Shown piece after piece: positions 32,166 through 44,206 of a stretch of 64,000 nt of DNA. Position numbers and translations under genes: made by a program. The DNA comes from Lingula anatina. Lineage: Eukaryota > Brachiopoda > Lingulata > Lingulida > Lingulidae. Position 1 is the stretch's first letter, and the number at the start of each line of letters is the position of its first letter. The stretch covers positions 62,001 to 126,000 of the forward strand of contig NW_019775702.1 in assembly GCF_001039355.2 (NCBI RefSeq), read 5' to 3'. The notes under the pieces were generated by a model that saw nothing but the letters and a program-made list of their open reading frames with translations, did not search any database and was not told the DNA's origin.

Positions 32166-35100
32166 CCGTTTCGTGATAAAGACTTGTTCATTTGATTTTT
32201 GATTTTTTATACCTTAGGCTGATATTGATGTAGCAGTGAAAGCGGCCCGAGAAGCTTTTGCACTTGGTTCTCCGTGGAGACGCATGGATGCTTCAAAGAG
32301 AGGGTTACTTCTCAACAAATTTGCTGACTTGATGATGAGGGACAGGGTCTACCTAGCAGTGAGTTATTTCAGTAAATTTTCAATATTTGAAAAAGCACCT
32401 GTATGAAAAGTTACACTACTGGTTATGTGCATTCTTTTCAAAACACGTGCAGTACTGACCTCGTGACTTGTTCATGGGTTTGATCTATATGTGGTTAAAC
32501 AGTGGGAGTTTAATAGTTGGCAAATTGCAATCCATTCATGAAATTATTCAAGATGCTTACTCATGGCACTGTGTTCTTAAGAAAGGCAAGAAGACCGATT
32601 GCGTCTAGATGATCATCTTTTTTTTTTTTTTCAACAATGAATAAGTGAATGATAAATTTCAAAAAATAAATAGATATAAAACGTTTTGTTTTGCGGTTAT
32701 AATACGTAGGCCTGGCAAGCGGTATTTTGAGCTGAACATTTTATATCAAGTTCTGTTGTGATTTAGATCAAATTGCGTTATATTTATCTATGCACATCAT
32801 GAGCTTTCCTTAAGTTAGGCTCTTAGAATAAGTCCGTCTTGAAAGGTTTTTAGGATCTTGGAAAGTTTTTTAAGATACGATTACAACTGGCCACTGCACT
32901 GAAGATTAATACCATAATTTGTATTCCACAGAGTTTAGAGACTTTGGACAACGGTAAACCCTATATTAACGCATACGGCGAGGTTGAGTTTGCCGCTAAA
33001 ACAATTCGCTACTTTGCGGGGTGGGCAGACAAAAATGTCGGCCAGACCATACCAGTAGGTGAGTAAGCATTAATACAGGTAGTAGGAAATGAACCGACGT
33101 CTTGCAAATGTTGATGGTGATTGTATGTTGTAGGTTGCTTAAATATTTTATAGCTTGTTTAAATCGTTTATAAAAGTTAGGTTATCTGTTCGTTGATAGC
33201 AAGTTTTAGTCCGATGGGTAAAACTTCGAGAACAATTGACACAACTTTATAACAATCGTGGCAATTTAACAGGTTGCTGTTCAGGGGATTCTTTCATAGC
33301 ATTTTGTATTTTAATAATGATTTTTCTTTTTTTTTTTCGGCCATACTACTTTACTAACTGACCATATTTAATGGTACATATTTCTAGACGGCGATCTGTT
33401 TGCTTACACTCGTCATGAGCCTATTGGGGTGTGCGGACAAATTATTCCTGTAAGTTCTTAATCTTATATATAGTTAAAATTCCTTACCAATAACAAAATT
33501 CGTAATTTTTTATTAAGAATAACAGGGTTTTTTTTAAATGTTAAATAGATTTTAAAAAACATACAAAACTATTTCAACAAAAGCGATTAGTGACTGTTAT
33601 GTAATCTGTGATGTAGTAAGATTGATGCACCGTATATTCTCAGTGGAATTACCCCATCCCCATGGCGGCTTGGAAGCTGGGTCCTGCTCTGGCTTGCGGA
33701 AACACAGTGGTCATGAAGCCGGCAGAACAGACGCCACTGACCGCGCTCTACTTGTGTGCCTTGTTGAAAGAAGTAAGGGCTTTAATTTTTTTTCATTATT
33801 CCTTTATCCATGACTTACTACTATTTACAGAACTCGCCTTCGTGGGTTATAAAATACACTGAAATCGACTTCCCTACTCTCTGAAAGTTATGAAGTGCTG
33901 CATTCCCTTTGAAAATACGTTAAATATCGGTTTATCACTACGTATTTCTATCGCGGTGGAATAGATGTGCGTCAGTCATCCCGAGTAAAATATTCGGTCA
34001 AAAACTCAAAAGTTTTGAATGTGATTTTTTAATCCAAGGTTGGTTTCCCCCCTGGCGTCGTGAACATGGTTCCTGGATACGGTCCAACTGCAGGAGCTGC
34101 CATATCGGAGCACATGGACGTGGACAAGGTGGCCTTCACCGGGTCAACAGAGGTAAGGGGATGTTGAAAGATTTTTAAAGATGTATACTAATTTATACCA
34201 CTCCCTCCCAGAGGCGCTTCTAGCTGGAACAGAGTACTAAAGACAAAGCAGTGTACCTAGGCTTACTTGTATAAATGTACTGGTGAAGCAGACATATTTT
34301 GTGAAATTGAACATGATCAAGTCTAACTTAAGGCTCTGACTATAAATTTAAATCAGGGGATGGTGAAGCCGTACATGTTTTATCTAGGTAGGGCACCTGA
34401 TCATGGAGGCTGCCGGGAGGACCAACCTGAAGGGTGTCACTCTGGAGCTCGGCGGAAAGAGTCCAAATGTGGTGTTCGCTGACGCCGACTGTGAGTTTAC
34501 CACATTAATGTTTCTTTTCTCTTATAACTCCAAGCTATTTCTCAGCTGTTGCCAAGTTTATAAAGAAGAAAAGTCGACTAAACCTCACCGTAAGATATGT
34601 ATTTGTGTCAGGTATTTTTATATTTTTACCAGTATATTTTTTATGCCAGTAGGCCTATAGCTATTTATACCAGTATAGTTTATTTATACCAGTATATATC
34701 TGTATTATATTTTTGTTAATCTAAATCATGTAAGCTAAGTTTAAATGTTTTCTCTCTCAGTGGATCTTGCCATTGAGAAGAGCCACAAGGCTGTGTTTGA
34801 TAACATGGGCCAGTGTTGTATCGCTGGTTCAAGGACGTTCGTGCAGGAGGAAATTTACGACGAGTTTGTGAAGAGGGCAAAGGAGAGAGCCATTAGGAGA
34901 GTGGTCGGAAACCCTCTGGACTACAAGACCGAGTCTGGGCCACAGGTTTGTTTGAGTTTATTGTGAAATTAAAAATTGTTGTTCTTGATAAGTACCTCCA
35001 CAAAGCTAATTATGATTGTGTTAATATTTGGACTGTTATACTATTTTAATTTATAGGTATTAGGATCGGTGATTTTATACGTCAAGGACGTATCAAGGGG

Positions 35101-36702
35101 TTGACCAGTTTTGATCTTTCGTTTGAAACGTATATTTACATGTGCACCATTGTATTATAATAGTAATCGCACACTTAGGTAAAGGAAAAGCCTAGCTGCA
35201 TATCTGTGTTTTTTTGCCTTTTTCAAGACAGACAGACATTTTTTGTGTTTTAGATTGATGAGGAGCAGTTTAACAAGATCATAGACCTGATCAGAAGTGG
35301 CGTTTCACAGGGCGCCAAGCTGCAGTGTGGAGGGAACCGTATTGGGGACAAGGGTCTGTTCGTGGAATCTACGGTGTTTTCTGATGTCACAGACGACATG
35401 AGAATTGCTAAAGAAGAGGTAATATCTTAGCTTGGTCGAAAGAAGTATCAAACTCAACATTTTTATGTAAGAGTTGAACTTCATTAATTTTTCTTGGTTG
35501 CTCCCCCTACGAACATCGTAGAATGATCATGAAACCTGGTTGAAAATGCACCCGTTTTCGTCAATAAATGTATGCTTGTTGCTATTTTAGTGAATAACGT
35601 ACTTGGAAAGGGAAACGTGTAAAAAGCCATGAACTAGAGACATATTTTCTATTTAGATATTTGGTCCCGTTCAACAAATAATGAAGTTCAAGACTATGGA
35701 GGAAGTAATCGAGAGGGCCAATAACACAACATATGGGCTTGGAGCCGCCGTGTTCACCCAAGATATAAACAAGGCAATTAAATTCTCCAACAGCGTCAAG
35801 GCGGGCACCGTTTGGTAAGAAACTGGCGTCATGGTTATTGTCTGTTGGGCACTAATTGCTGTCTTGTTGTAAGATGACCTTTTATGTGGTGGTCATCTGA
35901 TTTTTTTTTCAGAAATATAAAGTCAAAACAATTCTCTTGATATGTGTTTTATAATAGATTTGCACTACCTACTGTACAAGGCAGTTCCACTAAATACAGC
36001 CCCTATACTAGCGTTAAACTACTTAACTGAAAAATTAAATGGTATTTCTGTAGTCTGACTGAAAAACATGAAATAATACATTTCTATATTTTAAGAAAGA
36101 CATTTCTATCTTCCCCAGGGTTAACACCTACAATGAAACGACTGTAGCGGCACCTTTTGGTGGGTACAAGATGTCCGGGCTTGGAAGGGAATTGTAAGTT
36201 TCAATGTTTTGACTATTAATCAGTATTCTTTTTCGTAGTAACATTTCAGTAAGTTAATTAAAAATTAAAAAGGATGATTAATTAACGGCAGCCATTCACA
36301 CTGATGTTTTTTTTTACAGGGGATCGTACGGCTTACGCCAGTACACCGAGATAAAGACGGTAAATACTTCTAGTGTTCTTCATTTTTATAATTCTATCGT
36401 TGTATGTATCGGTGAATGAACAGATCGAGATATAGTTTTAGATAACTGAAAAAATGATTCCAACAGCCAGAGTAAAGTATGAATGGAAACCGTAGTATCG
36501 TACTTAAATGATATGTGTTCAGGTTAGGGTTAACGGGGAGTATCGTGGTCAGTATATTGGTCGGTGGTCACAAGTATAGAGCATGTGGAGCGGACTGCGG
36601 TTCCTAGCGAAATACAATTCCTGTCACGCCGCATTTTGAATCAACTAACTATTGATATTTTTCTTCAAGGTGCTTATTCGTAACACAGACAAGAACAGTT
36701 AA
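29548..36702 (+). CDS. Aldehyde dehydrogenase D (ALDH1/2 type), complete
   Basis: Fourteen coding exons: 29548-29595, 32007-32111, 32218-32358, 32932-33058, 33388-33449, 33644-33772, 34039-34152, 34388-34490, 34761-34945, 35254-35418, 35657-35814, 36119-36193, 36320-36359 and 36670-36702. They total 1485 bp and encode 494 aa, close to the usual 500 aa of cytosolic ALDH1. Landmarks: Asn163 (WNYP), the Lys and Glu of [10 protein letters not shown] for NAD, GSTE, Glu262 (LELGGKSP), Cys296 ([11 protein letters not shown]), [16 protein letters not shown], and a C-terminus ending in KNS. The short N-terminal exon has no mitochondrial presequence. All key residues are consensus-like, so this is the best candidate for a standard NAD-dependent aldehyde (possibly retinaldehyde) dehydrogenase in the cluster. 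Introns 1 and 3 carry most of the repeats. Confidence 0.95.
30084..30338. mobile_element. Harbinger-like MITE, copy D
   Basis: Same position and termini as 17907-18639, flanked by TTA on both sides (30081-30083 and 30339-30341), but with an 11-bp deletion near the left end and without the nested element. It provides the empty-site reference for that insertion. Confidence 0.7.
31075..31912. mobile_element. MITE, GCATTCAGA-terminus family (intron 1 of D), interrupted
   Basis: Equivalent of 19384-19664, with termini GCGCATTCAGAACAGATGATCC and ...CATCTGTTCCGAATGC. It is split by the 552-bp element at 31169-31720. Confidence 0.75.
31169..31720. mobile_element. Nested 552-bp element, CAGGCC termini, 5-bp target duplication
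   Basis: Terminal inverted repeats of about 110 bp: CAGGCCTACCCAACTACC at the left and GGTAGTTGGTTAGGCCTG at the right, continuing inward with TCGGCACCTAAGGATCCTGA and its complement. It is flanked by CTAGT at 31164-31168 and 31721-31725. Copy C has a single CTAGT at the same place (ttccctagtggtcgc), confirming insertion. It has no transposase; the superfamily is not assigned. Confidence 0.9.
32121..32162. repeat. (TC)n microsatellite, intron 2 of ALDH D
   Basis: About 20 CT units starting 10 bp after the exon 2 donor, homologous in position to the tracts in B and C. Confidence 0.95.
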
Positions 36703-37180
36703 ACAGACGCGGATCATCACCTGTGGGCGGGGTATACACTGGTATCTGTTCACGCTATGATGTACGTCAGACGTGATGATATACCCTTTGCATTAAAGTT
36801 TCCCGGTGCGATGTGAAGAAAATGGGGAAGGAAAGTTTCCCAAATTCAGTACTCACGCTGACTGCTCAATACACAGTGTTATTTAATCTTATGTTTTCAT
36901 TGGCTTTAAAAGCTTATGCAGACTTGTGGATTGGAATTGCTTTGGTTCTCATCAAACACTGTATCCACCAGAATGAGATATGAATGTATAAAAACTACAC
37001 AAATGGAATCAGCAAGCAAGTGCAACATGTGTAACAAACAAAACGAAGGCAGAAGTTTCCTTTTATTTTTATAACCATAGCACCATAAATTAGAAGTCGG
37101 TATCTGTATCTTATAACTGTTTATATACGTGTAACACGAATGGATCCACGTGGTAGAATTTATGGGGACACTACAGGTGG

Positions 37181-37186
37181 AATAAA
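37181..37186 (+). promoter_or_regulatory. Likely polyadenylation signal of ALDH D
   Basis: AATAAA 479 bp after the stop codon, in the convergent intergenic stretch 36703-37455, which otherwise shows only A-rich and TA-rich low-complexity sequence. Confidence 0.45.
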
Positions 37187-37345
37187 TCAGTTAATACTCT
37201 TGTCGATTGCACCGTATTCCGTTCTTGGCTGAAAAAAAAAGAGAGAGAAAAAAAAAAGAATATATATATCCGAGGGATCTTGATTTCTTGTACAAAGCTG
37301 AACTCTCAAAATGCCATAACAATAAAAGACTTATCAGAGGCTTAT

Positions 37346-37351
37346 TTTATT
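37346..37351 (-). promoter_or_regulatory. Likely polyadenylation signal of the SLC18-like gene
   Basis: TTTATT on the plus strand (AATAAA on the minus strand), about 105 bp after the proposed stop codon. Confidence 0.5.
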
Positions 37352-37455
37352 TCATGATCAAACCGGGATGGTAACGAATAGCATAGACTTTAATGTTGCG
37401 CAGGATACGGACATTGTTACAGGGTACAACAAACGCAGCAAAGGCACATGTTCAT

Positions 37456-40400
37456 TTAAGAAATCACAAAGAATGGAATGTTGAAAAAGATTAACTCGTA
37501 AAAAAAAAACGTCAAAGGGGAAACTAGTACCTGTTTCGGTGGGCTTCCTTGCTGGACAGCAGGCGTGTCGCGGAATGCCAGCGAAGTGAAAGCGTAGAGA
37601 AACATTATGACTGCAGTAACGCGGTATAACCTGTAACGATGCAGGGCAAAGAAAACATTAGAGAAATGTCTTCTGGTTGTGGTCAGTATACATTTGTATT
37701 CTGTCTGGGGGTGGGGAGGTTGGACACTTTTGATCCCGGTGTAACAGTAATCCAAGTCCCCCAGGAACCGAGGTCCTTCGGACCTCGGTTCCTGGTAATG
37801 GTTGTCTGTAGGACTAACATTACTTGGGAATAGTAGTCCTACAGGGACTTAGGTTCCTGGCTCGTAATTATAGTAGGTAGGACTTGTATTACTGTCGGAC
37901 TTTTATTCCTGTTACACCGGTGTGGCAGGAGTGCACGTCCTCGTAACGCAAGTCCGCCCGGACACTAAGTCCTGGGAATGCAAGTCCTAGGGCATGCATT
38001 GATAGGAATGGAAGTCCTAGGACATACGTTTCTAGGATTCAATGTCCGTAGGACGAAGGCTCCCAAGTAATGTAAGTCCTACGTGTAGTAATGCACGTCC
38101 TAATGGGACGTGCGTTCCTAACATTTTAGTAACGCATATCCTATATAGTTTACACCAAGAAATGACATGAATAAATAGATATAGAGACATACTAGTTTTA
38201 AAGATGCATACAAAGTCAATTTTTTGTCACAAAAACCAACCAAATGCCAGCATATGTTTCAAGTAGTATAACTAAGAGAATTACAAAAAGGTATTGTTTA
38301 ATTTTACCCGAAAATGATGTTTGAATGGATTTTTCTGCTGGCATTCTAAGCTGTATGTCAATGGGGCAGGAAAGTAAGTCACGAAAGTCGGTTAAATTTA
38401 CAACCAAAAATTTAAAGAAAGGAACATTCTAAAGGTCTTTTATGGCTGATCGAGTGAGTGATCTATTCAGTTTATCCCTTGGCATGTCGAATTTATTTGA
38501 GTCATATAAGAATCTAGTAGAAGTGGTTTACATGTGTTACTGGGAATCCACGCTCCACCGATGCTCGGTTCGTATGTACCTTAAAAGATATAATACACGT
38601 TTGCTTTATTCTATTTATATGACATTTTATCTTTATATTTTACAATGTTTTCCGATAGGCAGTTTCTATGCATATTAATGAAGAAACAAAAACAATTTAT
38701 TTATTTTATTTGTATTTTTCACCTAGTAAACGCAAATTTTGACGTGTTAACGCATATTTTTGGCGTACACATCCCTCATTGCACAATATGTATGAGCCTG
38801 GTTTGCCCGATATTTTTTAACAAAATAAGGCAGCATCTAAAGGCATCCCTTATTTTCATCCTTTGAGGTATATGTACAGTGTATATTATTTCATGTCCTT
38901 TTCTACTGGGGTGTACCTTTTGTGTTTTGCGTCGAAACTCTTATTTTCTCTCCCTCTCTCTCTTTTTCAAAACCTTATTCCTAAGAGAAAAATCACTTTA
39001 CACAAAACGCGGGATCTCCGTTCTTAGATTTATTTTTCGGTTTACACTCGCTGAAATTAAAAAAACTCAAACTCGATGGAAATTTGCTCTTGGAAACTAT
39101 GGGCTGAGATTTAAGACAAATCAAGACGGTTTAGAAATTGAAAATTGCAATATATGTATGTAATGTTCTGTAGTAACCCTTTGCTATTTTGGTGCTTTGA
39201 CACTTAAAAGACAAAACAAAAAAAAAGTTATAGATGTAATGAGCACGGAATTTCGAACACATATTAGACAATAAAAACTCCATTAAACATTTTGCTACAA
39301 GTAATAAATAGGGGGGAAGGTCATGTCAAAGGTAGGTCTCGAACCCATAGATGCAACAGTAGGATTCATGAATTCTTACCTTGTAGTCTTGCACGCTAAC
39401 CACTACACAGACGAGCTGAAGTTGCAAACCTCTGATTTTTTGTCTCATATATGGCTCACCAGAAGGATTCCATATACATTTATAGTTTTATCATTTAACA
39501 GTGTTATTGGCTAAGAAAAGGACTTTCAAATGGCCGGACTTTTATTACTGTCACACCGGGTACCCCCGATCATCGATCAATACGTGTGTGAGGCCATGCT
39601 TAAGCACTTCCAAGGCAAATTACTTTTTGTGCACATATATGACTGAAAATGCCATGATGAAAAATAAATGTCATGAATTCATCGACATGAGATCAGATTG
39701 GAGAATAGGCAGGCCCGTAGCCGGGGGGGGGGTTCGGGGGGTTCGAAAGAACCCCCCTTTTTGCTGGAAAAAGGTCCACTCTGGGTAAAAATTGACATAG
39801 GTACATGGGGATTATATGGTAAAAGGTCCACTTTTTCAGAAAAAGAACCCCCCTTTGAAATTGCTGGCTACGGGCCTGATAGGTATGGATACATTTATTT
39901 GACTGAACAGATAACTGAATTAATTGACTGTGGGGACTGAAGATAAAACGTAAATAAAAAAGGTAGCCTATGTGTAATATTTCGCCTCTTTTGTCCTTAA
40001 GTGATATTTTGCTAAAATTGGTGAATATTGACAGAATTCATTGTAACATTTAAGATGAAAATATCATGGATTTCTTACCAGTCAAAAGTTAGCACTTTTA
40101 CTAAAGAACCACCACACACTGGCCCTGAAAATGGAGAGGATTGTCAATAAAACACAGGTTAAAGAACCCGTTTTTTCAATTAAACATGCGTGCACTTTAA
40201 AATATTTTTTAAAGATTACGAAATAAAGTACTTCGAACTATTCAGTATGAGTAGCGTCAAATTGGCTAGTCTCTTGCTTTAACAAACAATCACCGTAAGA
40301 CGCAAAGGAATATATGCACACATAAACGGAACGTGTCACCAACCTATACTTAATCCTAAGTTATAAGACGTAGTATAAAGACCGTATACTCCACCGTAGT

Positions 40401-43400
40401 TGCCGTGGTGCCGGATGTCCGCCAGATGACCAAGGAGTGGACTTATAACGCTGAGAACTGTTCCCTGACCAATGCGGACAATGATTTCGGGGCCCAGGAC
40501 TTCCCACACATTGCTTACAAATGGATACTGGAATAAAAAAAATTACGAGTGAGCATGTGCGACCTCGGAAAACAAGACACATTTTTGAACACTGTATTGT
40601 AATTATAGTACTTTTTAAGTTTAATAACTTGTTTCGCCTCCGTCAAATTTAATTTTTTTTTAAGTTAGTACAGATAATTCTCTTGTTTAAAAATCATGTT
40701 TACATATTAGTAACATTTTTGTAGTTTTGAGTGGATAGTGCACCAAAGAGAAACTGAGACAAAAATTCCAGGAACTGGAAAGTTTCTGAGATTTGAATAC
40801 GAATCCTCACCACCCCCATTCCAATGGCAGAAAGCATAAGACCCACCATGCAAAATAACCACCTGAAAAAGAAAAGAAACGATTGTTCGATATACCAAAA
40901 AATCCAAAGGATTCATTGCCGAATATTTCTCGCGTTCTTTGGGTTGCCTGCTATGTAGGCTAATTATTGACAATCTTTAGCAAACCGAAACCATCAAGCA
41001 GTTTAACGCATACAACGTACAGTCTTTTTTTATGAACACAAATGAAAGCCTTACGTCTGAACATATCCTCCACGCCGCCTATGCAGCTGACCTAAAATTT
41101 CCTAAACCTAGGACATTTCAATGAAACGACATTTTTCAAAACACCTAAAATAATGAACCTATCTTTGATGTTACAACTTCACAAGCGAATCTTATTTTTT
41201 AGTTCGTCAGCTGCACAGTCTCTGGTAATGAACACTAACTTATCATACCTTCCAAACCGCATAGAGTATGCCCCCGTAATGTACTGGGCAGTGAGGTGGA
41301 AGAAGACGGCAACTGCCAGTACCACACCTGAAATGGAACAGGCTCCTCCTGTAAAATGTTTATCGATATGTATCTCTTCTTACAGCAAGTTCAACGCATG
41401 CTGTCGTATTTTTGTTCTTGTCAAGGCTGCCAATGTTACATTATAGCTCTAGGAATGTAAAATTTAGTATTGTTTTACGTCATCACATTGTTACAATACA
41501 TATGAAAAAATGTAATTCGATCCAAATGGCTTCATCGGACGTGCAAATATGCGTAGGGTTAGGAACATTTTACTGGTATATTAGCATTGGCGTTAGTTAT
41601 AAAATCAAAACGTTACACAAAACTTACCAACAGTCCACTGTTCCGCGTGCAGTTTGTATAGCATCCAGGCAGGGCCCGTCCCTAGGAAGATGCCTAAACC
41701 GAAGTTTGAGACGAAACTGCAACCTAATGATAGGGGTTCATGTGAGTAACAAAATAAATATTCTATTGCGTTTTTTAAACGAAATTATTTATTATTATTT
41801 GCTGTGTAGCTTCTAAATTTCGTAACATGTACTGAGTTATGCATTTATGTGGTGCATTTGTATGCATGCAAGGAATGGAAGCGACAAGTAAAGTAAAAAA
41901 CAATCATTATAAGGTAGTTGGTAGAGAACAGCTAACACTACAGTCCAGTATATTTGCAATTTGTAAAACCACTCACCCAGTGCAATAAGGACGTATGGGT
42001 CCTTCATGAGCCGAGCGAATTCTATAATGTTGGAGCAGTTGTCTTCAACCTGGAACAAGCAATTCACACGACAGCAGACTGTGAGAGTAGTCGTACGTTG
42101 GTGTGAGTAACACAGAAAGATAAGGATGTCAGGGTCGAGAAGTAAGGAGTCCCAGTATCTTAGTTGGCTGTAACTAGTGTAAAAGTTTTAATGTTTGTTT
42201 CTACCTAAAGAACTGAAAAAAAAACGCTAGCTATAGGGTAAATTATCTTCGTTTGAAATATGAAAAACCCATATCGTTCTTCTTGTTGTTATTGCCCAAA
42301 CCACAGGTGAATTAAATCAATGCCAAAGGAAAAAAGCCATAAGACTTACCTTCGATATTTCAGGTGTTACGATCCATAGCCGGAGCACTAAAAGCAGAGC
42401 GAGACTGTCACAAAACCTTACAAGGTTGAAGTTACACCTGTCGGGTAGGCTTTCTACTTGCTTCTTTATCAACAGTTTCTTCAATATTACATGTATCTCG
42501 TTTCATTCAATAAATGTGAATCAGATGAAAAGATACAACAGCGCAATGTCAGATTTAAAACAAAATCAAGTTCATGTAAGTAAACGTATTGAAAAGACAA
42601 ATTAAAATATAGATGCCACTACAATAAAACACCCGCCAAGTATCGTGGCTTTGTTCAGCCTTGCTTACTTACGTGCGCTTAAAATGTTGAATGCAACCAA
42701 AATCAAAAACGGTGAAGCTTGTCCTAGAAATTGATAGGTGGCGCTGCCAAAAGGGTACCCGACTGAAATGCAAATTAATTTTGTCAAGTATCATCCCAAC
42801 TGTTTTCAAACTGCAATTCAGCAAATACCACGGCTAACAATCTAAGATAAAAAAACTGTACGTACTTATGACACCAATAGAGATACCCATGAAGGCCATG
42901 CTGTTGGCTTTAACACGCTGCTCGTCGTCTGGGATGGCTGATGCCAGGCACACCAGGCCTCAATGGATATGAAAAAGAGCAGAGATACAGAAGTATGTGT
43001 TCATCTTAACCGATATGCTCAATAAACCAATAATGCTAGATAAGCCGCAATTTTTTTTTTAAAAATACGTGTTTATTATAGGAAACGCACAAAATGTTCG
43101 TTATGTTACCTGCTACCACGGACATACTGGAGCCAATCGCTTGAAGAACTCTTGCCATTACCAGGGTTGGGAAGTTAGTGCCAAAAGCAAATACTTGTAA
43201 AAAAGAAAAGTATTAGACAATCAACAAGTGCTCTAATCGCTCTGTGAAATCAAACTCTGGCTATACAATACATGTGTTCTGTTCGTATTTCGAGAATATT
43301 CAGCTAAAGAACCATTATGGTAAATAGCACAAACCTGCAGTGGCAACAGAATTGATGCCAAAACCTAGAATCATCGGATAACGATGACCGACTCTGAAAT

Positions 43401-44206
43401 GGATGAAAAAATTGTTAGAAATCGTATTCATTCTTTCATTTTAAATATTTCTACAATTCAAAAATAGAAAAAGTACGCGCTGCATTGATAAACGACGTCA
43501 TTCTGATTCAACCTGAAAAATCCCGATTTTAAATCTACTAACCTCTCCACCAAACAGCCTACGACGAGATTAAAGAAGAGCTCTGCGAAAGGCTTAGCAC
43601 CCACAACTATGCCAATTTCCATTCCTCTGCTGGTCTCCGTGAAACCGTTTTCATTGCCGACAGTTTTCTCATCTCTGACAGTATTGTTAACAGGAGACGA
43701 CGACTTTACCATCGGCACGCTCGTGTTGGCGTCTGCATCTCCCATGATTCGATGTATAACGTCAGGCACTATTGGGTCTTTAACAGTAAAATGACAGTTT
43801 GTATACATGTAGCTAAATAATCAAATTTCACAAATCTTTTCAAGCAAATGTAAAATTGTTTTTTTTTTCCTTAAAGCAACAAGATTTCATAAAATCATGC
43901 TGCATTTCATATTTTCATATTAATTAAAATGACATTCTTTCTCAAATTATAAAACTTGTGGGATATTTATATATTACGTTAAAGGTCGGTTTACTAAAAT
44001 AAAGTTTTATCTGATATGATGTTCTTTAATATATTTTACGACAGATTTCCCCACCTACCAATGCTTGTTGTTAGGACAACGTCCATCAATACTGCCATAA
44101 ACAGTATGAACACCACTAGATGGCGGGACCTTCGAAGTCTGTGGCAACATGAATTACAACAACCCTTGGGTAATTCTATGTCAACTTTAGTGTCTTTGGA
44201 TTCCAT
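37456..44206 (-). CDS. SLC18-family (VMAT/VAChT-like) vesicular transporter
   Basis: Major-facilitator proton antiporter of the vesicular amine/acetylcholine transporter family. Fourteen exons on the minus strand: 44206-44059, 43777-43543, 43393-43335, 43193-43110, 42958-42866, 42762-42669, 42404-42350, 42049-41977, 41723-41628, 41327-41249, 40862-40811, 40527-40344, 40124-40079 and 37630-37456. Phases agree throughout and give 490 aa, near the 500-530 aa of the family. Motifs: LMDVVLTTSIDPIVP in TM1 (family Asp kept), a large N-glycosylatable loop after TM1 (VNNTV), VMARVLQAIGSS in TM4 (Arg kept), FGSATYQFLGQASPFLIL in TM6, LKDPY-like MKDPYVLIALG before TM7, LGHLADIRH between TM10 and TM11, and GPVCGG in TM11. 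The acidic residues that VMATs carry in TM10 and TM11 are absent (Leu and Thr), so the substrate may not be a monoamine. The exon 6 donor (42669 or 42673) and the exact C-terminus are the least certain parts. Confidence 0.88.
37736..38157. mobile_element. Palindromic AAGTCC-repeat element in SLC18-like intron 13
   Basis: Starts CCGGTGTAACAGTAATCCAA and has the complementary TTATTCCTGTTACACCGG at 37903-37920, then continues with a dozen copies of AAGTCC/GGACTT about every 20 bp to a final TTTACACC near 38157. The inner part includes a perfect 20-bp-arm hairpin (AACCGAGGTCC against GGACCTCGGTT). A solo end (GGACTTTTATTACTGTCACA) lies at 39533-39558. It is non-coding. Confidence 0.65.
38158..39319. 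other. SLC18-like intron 13, unannotated part
   Basis: AT-rich intron sequence without recognisable features apart from a short CT-rich tract near 38950. Confidence 0.4.
39320..39418 (-). repeat. tRNA-derived SINE or tRNA pseudogene
   Basis: On the minus strand there is an A-box-like TAGTGGTTAGCG (39405-39394) and a B-box GGTTCGAGACC (39345-39335) with tRNA-like spacing. The acceptor ends do not pair and no clean anticodon stem is visible, so it is not a functional tRNA. Confidence 0.5.
39710..39878. mobile_element. 169-bp MITE, CAGGCCCGTAGCC termini, 5-bp target duplication
   Basis: Inverted termini CAGGCCCGTAGCC and GGCTACGGGCCTG, inner AAAGGTCCACT copies, flanked by ATAGG at 39705-39709 and 39879-39883. 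It shares the first six bases (CAGGCC) and the 5-bp duplication length with the element at 31169-31720. It lies in SLC18-like intron 13. Confidence 0.8.

Larger units (their letters stand above)
28630..32836. repeat. Segmental duplication, copy D
   Basis: Counterpart of 16409-20594. Similarity starts at the tctcaatatttggacttgg boundary and runs through exons 1-3 into intron 3 of ALDH D. It contains a roughly 150-bp stretch near 28890-29020 missing from copy C, and lacks the nested insertion at 18067. Confidence 0.92.

Noticed and set aside
39320-39418. Functional tRNA gene
   Set aside because: A and B boxes are present, but acceptor ends do not pair and the anticodon arm is not clean, so it was recorded as a SINE or pseudogene.
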